Shown here in pieces: positions 36,883 through 45,662 of a stretch of 64,000 bases of DNA. The notes below the pieces were generated by a model that saw nothing but the letters and a program-made list of their open reading frames with translations, did not search any database and was not told the DNA's origin. Origin of the DNA: Bdellovibrionales bacterium RIFOXYC1_FULL_37_79 (GTDB lineage Bacteria; Bdellovibrionota; Bacteriovoracia; Bacteriovoracales; Bacteriovoracaceae); contig MEQB01000052.1 in NCBI GenBank assembly GCA_001770015.1, positions 36,057 through 100,056 on the forward strand, read 5' to 3'. Each line of letters opens with the position of its first letter. Position 1 is the stretch's first letter. The translations under genes were made by a program, and so were the position numbers.

Positions 36883-39800
36883 ATGCTTAGAAGTTTCATG
36901 ATCGTCATATTCATTGCACTTATTTTTTCGGGCTGTCTGCCCAGCTCACCCAACGGGGGAAAAAGAAAAAACTCTCAAAAGCAAACGATCGATCCAAATA
37001 CTTTTAACACTCCTGATTATTCCAGTTCTGATCTGATCTATTGGTACGCAGATAAGCGCTATAATAATACCATTACCATCAACCAAAACAGTTTGAATAA
37101 AATTTATATTCAAGGTAAAAACATCAACAATTTTTTATCGGCTCAAGATTCCAGCAGTGCTTATAATTATTCTCAAATTTTTTGTCTGGTGGCTCAATAC
37201 AACAACCCTTATTCCAAGGATCAACTCCGGGTGCGAGCAGTCCCCATGACTACCAACACGAACGGCGTAGTGGAGAGATTTTTAAGACTGGACCTTTCTG
37301 AAAAAACCACCAATCAAACCGGCTGCACTGGTGACATCGACAGTCTGGAACAAAAATCCATTTCATCCGTGGTTTCCTTTAACAATCAATTATACATTGG
37401 CACCGATCAAGGTCTCTATATTTCAAACGATACCGGCTTGACCTTTGACAATCTGACCACCGTGGATGGCCTGGGTAGTAACCAGATCAATGGCATTTTT
37501 GTCACAAATACCGGCGTGCTTTATGTCGCCACCGAAAATGGTCTTTCCTACTCTTTCAACAATGGTGCCTCCTTTGCCACCTGGAGCCTTTCGGATGGAC
37601 TTGGTTCCAACGCAGTCAAGGATGTTTATGTCTCTTTAACTGGGACCGTGTTTGCGGCCACCACCAACGGCCTGTCTTTTAAAAAAACCACGGACACCTC
37701 TTTCAGTAATCGGACCACTGGCAATCAACTACCCACCAACTCCATCAATTCAGTCTTTGTCAATGCATCCGGGATTGTCTTTGCTGGTACCAATCAAGGT
37801 CTGGCCATCTCCACCGATGCCACCATTGCCAGCTTTATCACCAAAACCACCGCACATGGACTTGGTAGTAACGTTATAAACGATCTTTTCATTTCAGGTA
37901 CCAGCGTTTATGTGGCTACCAGCAATGGATTATCTCTTTCCACCAATAGCGGATCTACATTTGTCAATCAAACCACCTTAAATGGACTGGGCAGTAATCA
38001 AATCAATGCGGTTAGTGCCAGCGGTAATAATATCTTTGCCGCCACCTCCAATGGGCTGGCCATCTCACTCAACGGGGGCTCCAGTTTCACCAATAAAACC
38101 ACGCTCCATGGACTCAGTTCCAATACCCTGATGGATGTCACCAGCAACGGCACCCAAATTTATGGGGCCACCGACCAGGGTTTTATCTATTCCAACGATT
38201 TGGCAGGCTCCACCTTTTTGGCCTTGAAGGCCACCTCTTCGGCCTATGATTTACTGGATCTTTGTCCCAGTTGCGCAACTATCCTGACTTCCACGAAGGT
38301 CAATCTTTTCTATTCTAAAGCAAATAAAATATCCAATGCCACTAAGGTGGCAGTGGCTTCCTTAAGTTTGGATGAACTGAGTTTAAAAATTGATACCACC
38401 AATTCCACCACTAACAACCCCGTCCTGTGCACATTGGATGGTTGTCAGAGCAAGGGCTATGATTGCTGTCTGCAGGGACAATGTGTGCATGATGGACTTT
38501 TAAAACCAAGCGCCATCTATCACTCTGATTACACCCAGGCCATCGCTGACACTCTCATCAATCCCAAAAATTTTACCCGTTGGCCAAACATCTATTATGT
38601 TTGTGGATCGACTCCACCCAACCCAACGCCCACGCCAACCGTCACCCCAGATGCTCAGGCCACGGCCAATGCTTTGTTTGAGCAGCATAAGAGAGAATAT
38701 AATTGTCTCGAGGGGGGTAAATTAGATCCCCCCAGTTATGCTAGTTGCACCCCCAATCAAAATTATACTTCCTGGGATTTGATCAGAAGAAATGTTTGGG
38801 CCAGATGTGGATGTGTCGCTGACATGGCCACCCCAGGCCCTGATGACCCCAGGCCATATTGCCCGGATATCGGGCTTAAAGCAGTCAAAGACATTAATGA
38901 AAACATCACCGCAATTATTTGTGATATTCCTCAACCTTCCCTTGACCCGACTCCGTTTCAACAACTGAAACAAACCCTGTTAAACCGCTCTGTGCCCCAT
39001 CGTTTTTATGCCGGCACTGAGGGCCTTAATCGCTACAATAAAACGGTCAAGAAAGGAGACCCGGTTGATGATCTTTCCACTTTACAAGGATCAAGCAGTG
39101 CCCCGGCAGTCGAGGGGACTCCCTTCATGTATCTGGATAAAAGCACCAAATTTGCCCCCATCGAAGGCCCTTATAGTATGAATGCCGTTTTAGGACAAAT
39201 GTCTTTGCTATTGGATGAAGCCTTGCCGGCCCAAGTCGTCAACGTGGAAGATGACCAGATCTATATAATAAGCGCCTTGCAGGGAGCTTATTATTCATCC
39301 TGTTCAAGATGCTCCAAGGATAGCTGGTTTGATGCCTTTACCGCCTTTCCGGTCACCTATGACGGTGCCGGACTTCGATCCATTGGGCACTCCACCCAAA
39401 GAGATGCGTTGGATAATAATTTAAGTTTTGGTAACTATGAAGATACCATTTTTGGAAGGGCCTGCTTTATACCACCGACCATGATTCCATTTTCTCACAA
39501 GAAAAATTCCAATTTACAAACTCAAAGATTAAATCGACTCCAAACCCAGGCAGCCTATTTTGTAAATGGTTATCAAAGGGACTGGTTCGGATTTAATAAG
39601 GGAGCAGTCATCGGTTCCTTTGATGGCGTTAGCTGGTTTGCCATTGGTACAGGTAGAAGAGTGCAGGCCACCAGCAACAAATTATATCTGGCCATCAACG
39701 CTCCTTTTGGTGATATCGCCGATTACAGTTCCACCAACGTTCAAATCATTGTAGATAACGGGGGAAACACCGTTTCCTCTTATGACTTTGATCCAACTCT

Positions 39801-42800
39801 TTTGGTGGATCACCCTGCGCAAAACAAAGGGGCCACCTGTCAGGCCTATCACCAATGCGCCAAGGATACTGATTGCATTACCCGGCTAGGCTGGGAGTAT
39901 GTTTGCGGGGATGTATCCAAGATAAAAACCACCTGGCCTATTTTTAATGATAAATCCATTGAAAGTATCAATACCCAACATGACGACCTAACCATTATGA
40001 ACATTCTTCAAGGTGATTTTCCCACTGGAAGTATGAAAAGATGTGTTTATCGAGGAGCAGGGGCCCTGTGCAAGGCCAATTACTCCACCATCACCAACAC
40101 CGAAACCCGCAAACTGCTCACCTGCGCCCCGAACTTCTATTGTGCCAATATTCAATCCAGCGAATTCAACGATCGCGTGGCCAGGGAGCTGTCCGCTTTC
40201 GTATCTTCCAATATTCAAATGGGACAGGAGGCGGATGTACTGGGAAGACCACTTAGTTACGTAAACGCCAGCGAAGAGCTCACTGATATCATCAGAGATA
40301 ATATCTCAGAAAACGCCAAAATTTATTCCTCTGATAGCGATGATTTTGGATTATGCCGGCCAGGTAAGGCTCTCAGCTCCAGCGGTCAGACGATCAATCA
40401 ACTCACCCAGCATCAGTCCAAGGATTCGTCTGGAAGAACTGATTATATAAATCAAATCGCATCGTGCAATTCAAGTTCACTTTCCAGTTATCTCGGAAAT
40501 GACAGGGTGTCCACTTGCCCGCTTATTGATGAGACCACCGGTAACTATATATTACTAACCACTAATTTTTCTATCAACAACTATGTAGGTCTCCACCAAC
40601 AAAACTCCTGTCAAATGGAGTCCCAACACAATACCAGCGGTGACTTTGAATCCACTTTTAAACATATTGAAGCTGCCACTCTTTCTAATATCGTATCACT
40701 TACCCCAGATCGTCCCGTCATCGTCAAAGATGCCTGTCTAAGACGGGCAGGAGCAGTTTGCCATACAGATCTGGATTGCACTCCCAACAAACTTCATGAA
40801 GAGTTTGCCCAGGACGGATACCCAAAAGAACTCTTCGGCGGCACATCCGCAGAAAGAGAATATTGGAAAGAATCACTGGTATGCGGTCAGGCAACTCCCA
40901 AGCCGTCCCTTTATGCCACCAATTATTACACCTACGACATGGGACTCAATCGCTGCTGTAGAGCTATTGGTGAAAAAATGACCATGTACACATCATTTGA
41001 TTCAATCAATCTTTTTGATGTAACTTTCCACAGTGCCATGCTGGACAATACTGCTTTAAACACCGCCAGGTTACCCAAAGATAATCCAAGAGCAACTGGT
41101 CGCTACTCCCGTTACACGGTGGCATACCCGCTGGGAACCCCGTCCACCTCTGCTCCCTACGCTGAGGTCCCCCTGATTGCACAAAATCAAACCCCCAGGC
41201 AATTTCAGTGGAAAACTATTAATGACACCGGCAAAAAAACCTGTTGCGGCGGCAGTTTCATTCGTTTATTCGACGATGGAACCCATAATTGGTCCCTGTC
41301 TTATGAAAAATTAAAATTGGATGCCACTAAATTCAAATGCCTTAATTTTCAAAACACCCTGGCCTTCCTGGAAGGCGATGATCCAGTTGCGCACAATATC
41401 CGTCAGTTAAATTACGATCAGGATTACCCCAACTTATGTAAACATCCTCACTACGGCGATCCAGAAAAAAATGGTGGTTGTGTGCAAATTGGTATTGATC
41501 CCTCCGATGAGTACACCATTACTCCCCCAGCTGAAATTTCAATTCCGGCCGATTATCGGGGAGCAGCTCCCAATACCGCCAAACTGGATACTTCTCCCAC
41601 TCAAAGTGTGCAAACCTATGGTAGTTCCGCCACCGCCAACATTCCCGTTTTACATCCCCGGGCCTCCTATATGCCAGTGGTATTTAAGCAAAATTATCCC
41701 ACAGGAGAAGAGGTTGATCCAAACGGGCCTTTCTATTATGTTGCCAGTCGGTTAAATATCCCTGGTGCAAGTTTTTATCTCCCTATTTATATCGGAGGAA
41801 TAACCAATATCACCGCCGTCAGACTTAAATATTTTGACGACAATGACAAGCTGCTGGCAACCGATACCCCTTCTTGGTATAATGGCTGTTACGGTAGCAC
41901 TCAGCCCTATACGGGCGGCACTGGAGCTATGCTCGATAACTCATGGTGTGTGGTCAATCTCACCAGTCATGGCGATGTTTTTCATTTGCGTGCCAACCCC
42001 AACCGCACCTTCGGTCTAGATGAAAATAACGAACTCATCCGATGGGCCTATGCTGGCATCGTGATCGAATATTATTACATAAATGGCAATAGCTATATTT
42101 ACGGAACCGGAGTTAACCCGCTTCTAACCGGGCTTAGCGCTGGTAACGATCTTTATTACCTGACCAAGCTGGGTAGATTGGAATTAAACGGCATTCCACA
42201 AATTTTTTATGAACCACTCTATTGTAATAGTGATCGCAGTAAAATAGTGGAAGGAATATTTAAAAACGCCACGACCCGCACCGAGTTTTCCAATATTTCA
42301 TTTGTCTATGACCGATCTGTCAATCGAGGATCAAGCACCGAAAAAACCCTTGCTCAAATTTATGATTCCACCGCCACTGGAATTGACCTCTCATTGGCCG
42401 CCTTTACCGGAGCAGCACGCAGTGAACGCATCACTTTCAGCAATCAACTGGCCACTGCTCCCATTTTTTCACCTCATGAATTCACCTGCTGTCAGAAATT
42501 AAATACCATCACCACTGACCACACCCAATGTTGCAGCGGTTTTGCCGAAGAAGTTGAAACGCAAAATGGCGACCGGATTAAAACCTGCAAATTGCCCAGC
42601 AGAACTGATTTACATGTCTATTTTAATCGTTTTGTCTCAAGCGAAGGAGCTGGTGAAGAAATCACCGAAACTGCCAAACTGACTGATGATGATTTCATCC
42701 CGGAAACCGGGGAACCCAAACTTCGCCAATCCACCGATGATAAAATTCGGTCCCTGGGATTATTATATTGCGCTTCTGGTGAAGTGACCAAGGGTGGAGC

Positions 42801-42999
42801 CTTTGGCAATTTCACGGCTGAACCCTCGACTGGCACGATATCCAATTTCCAAGGGGTTTCCCGCGACGTGGAGCTGGGAAAATATTATTCAATTGTGGAC
42901 AACCTGGATGGTATGACTGATTCAAATTCAGATCAATTTGCCGGTGCAGTACCTTTTACCAATGGCTGGAAATGGAATCATCATTTGTATTGCAAGTAA
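36883..42999 (+). CDS. Giant cysteine-rich surface lipoprotein with seven-blade propeller, paralogue 2
   Basis: The 2038-residue protein starts at ATG 36883, with AAGGAG 11 bases upstream (TTG 36874 would be too close). A lipobox FSGC (Cys18) predicts an outer-membrane lipoprotein. Blocks shared with paralogue 1, in order: DLIYWYADKRYNNT, GYDCCLQGQC (~525), a PTPTPTVTP linker, GRACFIPPTMIPFSH (~858), GAVIGSFDGVSWFAIG, CAKDTDC (~990), CHTDLDC (~1292), KTCCGGSFIR (~1451), CCSGF (~1886) and the final WNHHLYCK. Residues ~158-447 are seven repeats absent from paralogue 1. The Cys pairs suggest many disulphides. The product is probably extracellular, binding a partner through the propeller. It converges on the HExxH/barrel gene. 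Confidence 0.85.
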   Translation: MLRSFMIVIFIALIFSGCLPSSPNGGKRKNSQKQTIDPNTFNTPDYSSSDLIYWYADKRYNNTITINQNSLNKIYIQGKNINNFLSAQDSSSAYNYSQIFCLVAQYNNPYSKDQLRVRAVPMTTNTNGVVERFLRLDLSEKTTNQTGCTGDIDSLEQKSISSVVSFNNQLYIGTDQGLYISNDTGLTFDNLTTVDGLGSNQINGIFVTNTGVLYVATENGLSYSFNNGASFATWSLSDGLGSNAVKDVYVSLTGTVFAATTNGLSFKKTTDTSFSNRTTGNQLPTNSINSVFVNASGIVFAGTNQGLAISTDATIASFITKTTAHGLGSNVINDLFISGTSVYVATSNGLSLSTNSGSTFVNQTTLNGLGSNQINAVSASGNNIFAATSNGLAISLNGGSSFTNKTTLHGLSSNTLMDVTSNGTQIYGATDQGFIYSNDLAGSTFLALKATSSAYDLLDLCPSCATILTSTKVNLFYSKANKISNATKVAVASLSLDELSLKIDTTNSTTNNPVLCTLDGCQSKGYDCCLQGQCVHDGLLKPSAIYHSDYTQAIADTLINPKNFTRWPNIYYVCGSTPPNPTPTPTVTPDAQATANALFEQHKREYNCLEGGKLDPPSYASCTPNQNYTSWDLIRRNVWARCGCVADMATPGPDDPRPYCPDIGLKAVKDINENITAIICDIPQPSLDPTPFQQLKQTLLNRSVPHRFYAGTEGLNRYNKTVKKGDPVDDLSTLQGSSSAPAVEGTPFMYLDKSTKFAPIEGPYSMNAVLGQMSLLLDEALPAQVVNVEDDQIYIISALQGAYYSSCSRCSKDSWFDAFTAFPVTYDGAGLRSIGHSTQRDALDNNLSFGNYEDTIFGRACFIPPTMIPFSHKKNSNLQTQRLNRLQTQAAYFVNGYQRDWFGFNKGAVIGSFDGVSWFAIGTGRRVQATSNKLYLAINAPFGDIADYSSTNVQIIVDNGGNTVSSYDFDPTLLVDHPAQNKGATCQAYHQCAKDTDCITRLGWEYVCGDVSKIKTTWPIFNDKSIESINTQHDDLTIMNILQGDFPTGSMKRCVYRGAGALCKANYSTITNTETRKLLTCAPNFYCANIQSSEFNDRVARELSAFVSSNIQMGQEADVLGRPLSYVNASEELTDIIRDNISENAKIYSSDSDDFGLCRPGKALSSSGQTINQLTQHQSKDSSGRTDYINQIASCNSSSLSSYLGNDRVSTCPLIDETTGNYILLTTNFSINNYVGLHQQNSCQMESQHNTSGDFESTFKHIEAATLSNIVSLTPDRPVIVKDACLRRAGAVCHTDLDCTPNKLHEEFAQDGYPKELFGGTSAEREYWKESLVCGQATPKPSLYATNYYTYDMGLNRCCRAIGEKMTMYTSFDSINLFDVTFHSAMLDNTALNTARLPKDNPRATGRYSRYTVAYPLGTPSTSAPYAEVPLIAQNQTPRQFQWKTINDTGKKTCCGGSFIRLFDDGTHNWSLSYEKLKLDATKFKCLNFQNTLAFLEGDDPVAHNIRQLNYDQDYPNLCKHPHYGDPEKNGGCVQIGIDPSDEYTITPPAEISIPADYRGAAPNTAKLDTSPTQSVQTYGSSATANIPVLHPRASYMPVVFKQNYPTGEEVDPNGPFYYVASRLNIPGASFYLPIYIGGITNITAVRLKYFDDNDKLLATDTPSWYNGCYGSTQPYTGGTGAMLDNSWCVVNLTSHGDVFHLRANPNRTFGLDENNELIRWAYAGIVIEYYYINGNSYIYGTGVNPLLTGLSAGNDLYYLTKLGRLELNGIPQIFYEPLYCNSDRSKIVEGIFKNATTRTEFSNISFVYDRSVNRGSSTEKTLAQIYDSTATGIDLSLAAFTGAARSERITFSNQLATAPIFSPHEFTCCQKLNTITTDHTQCCSGFAEEVETQNGDRIKTCKLPSRTDLHVYFNRFVSSEGAGEEITETAKLTDDDFIPETGEPKLRQSTDDKIRSLGLLYCASGEVTKGGAFGNFTAEPSTGTISNFQGVSRDVELGKYYSIVDNLDGMTDSNSDQFAGAVPFTNGWKWNHHLYCK
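37357..38230 (+). repeat. Seven tandem propeller repeats within the giant lipoprotein
   Basis: Seven units of about 42-44 residues (126-132 bases) follow the pattern GLGSN..IN.VFV...G.VF.AT.NGLS.S...G.SF. The GLGSN-type corners fall near 37468, 37597, 37726, 37858, 37984 and 38110, so spacing is 129, 129, 132, 126 and 126 bases. The pattern resembles the Reg_prop / two-component-regulator propeller repeat. Seven copies would close one beta-propeller. Confidence 0.85.
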
Positions 43000-43003
43000 T
43001 GTT

Positions 43004-45661
43004 TTAAAAAGACATCACGGTATCCAAGATAATATGATTTTCATCAAATTCCTTGGTGATGCCATAAACCGATACATTAAAAGGCGCCAGGTGTCCCAGC
43101 AATAACTCAAAAGTGATTCCCGTACCCACTTCATAAAAATGACCCGCCACCTCTGCATCATAATAAAAATAATGCGAAAATATTTTGGGCGCAAATCTTC
43201 TCAGAGAAACCGGAAAACTCTTAAAGTAATAACTGTAATTCAAGGCCTTCTTAAATTCCAGGCCCACCCGGGTACTTTTTTTGCGTAGAGAAGGACTATA
43301 AAGCGAATAAGGGGCCGAAATAATCGGACTGGCACTGAAATTATTAATAGATGATAACGGCAGTTCATAGTCATTGGTTATTTTTAAAAGTAGATCCATC
43401 AACACAACCGTTTCATCTTTTATATCCATCGACCATTTGGTCCACATGGCACTTTCATATACCCCGTCGGATTTCACCAGGTGCTCAAGGATCATATCAA
43501 ACCTACGATAGGCAAAAAAGGAAAGTTCATAACTTTTCATGAATTGATAATGACCACTCAAATATCCCGTATGCAATTGATCCTGATGTTCATAACCGGA
43601 AAACAGACTGGAATAAAAAGTATGATTTTTTGTCTGCGCAAACGGAACAATCACCCCCAGTCCGGATTCCTGTTCATTCTCTTTGGCCCGAAGAGGATTA
43701 GCATCCGTCGGGTATCTTCGCTGGAATTGATGATAAATTGAATAGTCCCATAAATATCTGGTCAAGGTATAAGTGGCACGCAAAGAGTCCGTGCCATAAT
43801 ATCGATCCATTCCGCCAGCTAGGGTGATTTGATTATATTCCAGCGGATCAGCAATATTCAAAGTCAAAAAACCCGCAAAACCACTATCAATATAGGTCAA
43901 GGTGGAATTACCCCCGCTAAACTCCAGATTTTTTATCATGGAATAATCATTCGATGCAATGACGGTCAAGGAAGGAGTGGCCGATTGGGATGGCAGGTTA
44001 TCATAAATTTCAAATTCGCTACGATCGGTGAATTTATATTGATAAACGAAAGGAAGCTCCTCTTGAAAATCCAGGTTAACAATTTTGTATTCATAACCGC
44101 TGGAGGTGACCTCGGTAACCAGATATTTTCCATTCAACTTTCTGGCATCCACAATCACATCGGAAGCGGTCTCTTTGAAAAATTTATTACTCTCAAAGTA
44201 AAAAAGAGTCGATCCCAAGCTGGTGTTGGCGATAAAATAAATTCTCCCCAGTGCATCGATATCCACCACTTTGGCATAAAATGATTTAAATGAAAAAACC
44301 GGTTGATCATTTTTATATAATACCCTCTCATTTTTTCGTTGAACAAACCTATAAACATTCAAATCCCTGTCAAATTTAGCACTGGAATGAGTGGTCCCTA
44401 CCCTTTTATCGTTATGATAAAGAATTTGCTCATCCATTGATTCCCGGGGAGAGATCCACAGATGATCCTCTCTTCTCATATCCGTGACAATTTTTCCTCT
44501 AAAGCCCTCCATTTCTTTTCCATCTTCATCCCACAGGGAAAACTTCATCTCTCTTTGATCAATGAGTTTGGAATCATTGCTGACAAACTCTCCTTTGCCT
44601 ATTTTAAAAATTTTTTCAGTATCCAAATCCATGAGCTTGGAGGAAATGGTGGCATCTGATTTATTAACAATAAATAATTCCGGAGTCTGTTTTCCGTTCG
44701 TGGTGAGTGACCAGACCTCCTGATCATCATCAGTAAGGGGAACCAGAAAAACCGACTTGGCAAAGGCCTTAGCCTGCAGTTTTTTTTGCTTAAGACAAAA
44801 ACTTGAATAATCTTTAATAAACTCATCAATCAAATCAGAATAGCTACGTTTGAAATGGTCACTGAAAGTGGCGTTTAAAATAAAGGGATTGATCCAGTGA
44901 TCGGCCTGGGAAAGAAAAAAACTATTCACCGTTTCAAGTCCATAGCGTTCATATAAAAAATTGAAAAAATAACCACCCACAATATATTTTTCCTGGGTAT
45001 AGGGGAAAAAAAGATGATTATTGGTCAGCCGGCTTTCATCGAGCAATTGGTCCTTGATTAACGAACAATAAAGAGCCCTAAGCTCCCCGCTAAAAAGTCT
45101 TCCTCCATTACCAAACCGGGCCTCGTTAAAAACTGCATTTCCCTCGATTAACCAGGTCGGTAGCAGATAGTTGGGGTTGGTGAATATTGGTAAAACAATA
45201 AAAAGATGCGGGAGGGGACTGCTGCCAAAAACACTATAATAGACCTTTGATATACTTTGCTTGATATCCAGCTGATAGGCATGCGCGCCTTCATGACTGG
45301 CCAGGGAAAACAGCCAGGAGCGCATAGAAAAATAATCCAGCAAGGCCCCTCCGCCGTTATAAAAAGTATTTATGTTTTTCGGAAATGCGGTGGAGAAGGC
45401 ATTAGCAATCTGGTTACCATCGGAGGCCAGAATAACCGTCAACTTATCCTCCATCACCCAATTATAAGTTTTTTCAAAATCCTTGATTATTTTTTCTTCA
45501 ATCAGAATCAATCTTTCCAAAAACTGTTGTGAATCCTTGGAATAAATCACTCTAAAATGTTTTAGCTCAGCGACCTGGTAATCCACCCCGTCGGGCACCA
45601 AAAATGAAAATGCATGCACACTCACAAGTGAAAAAAAAACCATACCTATTTTTCTTAGCAT
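43004..45661 (-). CDS. HExxH metallopeptidase-like protein with predicted C-terminal outer-membrane barrel
   Basis: About 885 residues from ATG 45661, one base after the nrdJ stop; the longer frame (45688) lies inside nrdJ. The signal peptide ends near SVHA. The N-terminal domain has SHEGAHAYQLD (HExxH, ~124) and WLIEGNAVF with a Glu ~50 residues later, the layout of the peptidase MA gluzincin group. A middle region (~300-590) has repeated strand pairs, possibly a propeller. The last ~280 residues are strand-rich and aromatic (YELSFFAYRRFDMIL, SYYFKSFPVSLRRF) and end ILDTVMSF, a BAM-type terminal Phe. I infer a surface-exposed or periplasmic protease anchored by its own barrel. The position directly behind nrdJ is probably incidental operon sharing. 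Confidence 0.75.
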   Translation of the reverse strand: MLRKIGMVFFSLVSVHAFSFLVPDGVDYQVAELKHFRVIYSKDSQQFLERLILIEEKIIKDFEKTYNWVMEDKLTVILASDGNQIANAFSTAFPKNINTFYNGGGALLDYFSMRSWLFSLASHEGAHAYQLDIKQSISKVYYSVFGSSPLPHLFIVLPIFTNPNYLLPTWLIEGNAVFNEARFGNGGRLFSGELRALYCSLIKDQLLDESRLTNNHLFFPYTQEKYIVGGYFFNFLYERYGLETVNSFFLSQADHWINPFILNATFSDHFKRSYSDLIDEFIKDYSSFCLKQKKLQAKAFAKSVFLVPLTDDDQEVWSLTTNGKQTPELFIVNKSDATISSKLMDLDTEKIFKIGKGEFVSNDSKLIDQREMKFSLWDEDGKEMEGFRGKIVTDMRREDHLWISPRESMDEQILYHNDKRVGTTHSSAKFDRDLNVYRFVQRKNERVLYKNDQPVFSFKSFYAKVVDIDALGRIYFIANTSLGSTLFYFESNKFFKETASDVIVDARKLNGKYLVTEVTSSGYEYKIVNLDFQEELPFVYQYKFTDRSEFEIYDNLPSQSATPSLTVIASNDYSMIKNLEFSGGNSTLTYIDSGFAGFLTLNIADPLEYNQITLAGGMDRYYGTDSLRATYTLTRYLWDYSIYHQFQRRYPTDANPLRAKENEQESGLGVIVPFAQTKNHTFYSSLFSGYEHQDQLHTGYLSGHYQFMKSYELSFFAYRRFDMILEHLVKSDGVYESAMWTKWSMDIKDETVVLMDLLLKITNDYELPLSSINNFSASPIISAPYSLYSPSLRKKSTRVGLEFKKALNYSYYFKSFPVSLRRFAPKIFSHYFYYDAEVAGHFYEVGTGITFELLLGHLAPFNVSVYGITKEFDENHIILDTVMSF

Positions 45662-45662
45662 T

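Noticed and set aside
37357..38230. Regularly spaced repeats considered as a CRISPR-like array
   Set aside because: The period is 126-132 bases, the repeats are diverged at DNA level and conserved at protein level, and they keep one reading frame within a large gene.
43829..44284. 151-codon open frame on the plus strand opposite the HExxH/barrel gene
   Set aside because: Antisense to a long supported coding region; composition looks like a translated shadow.
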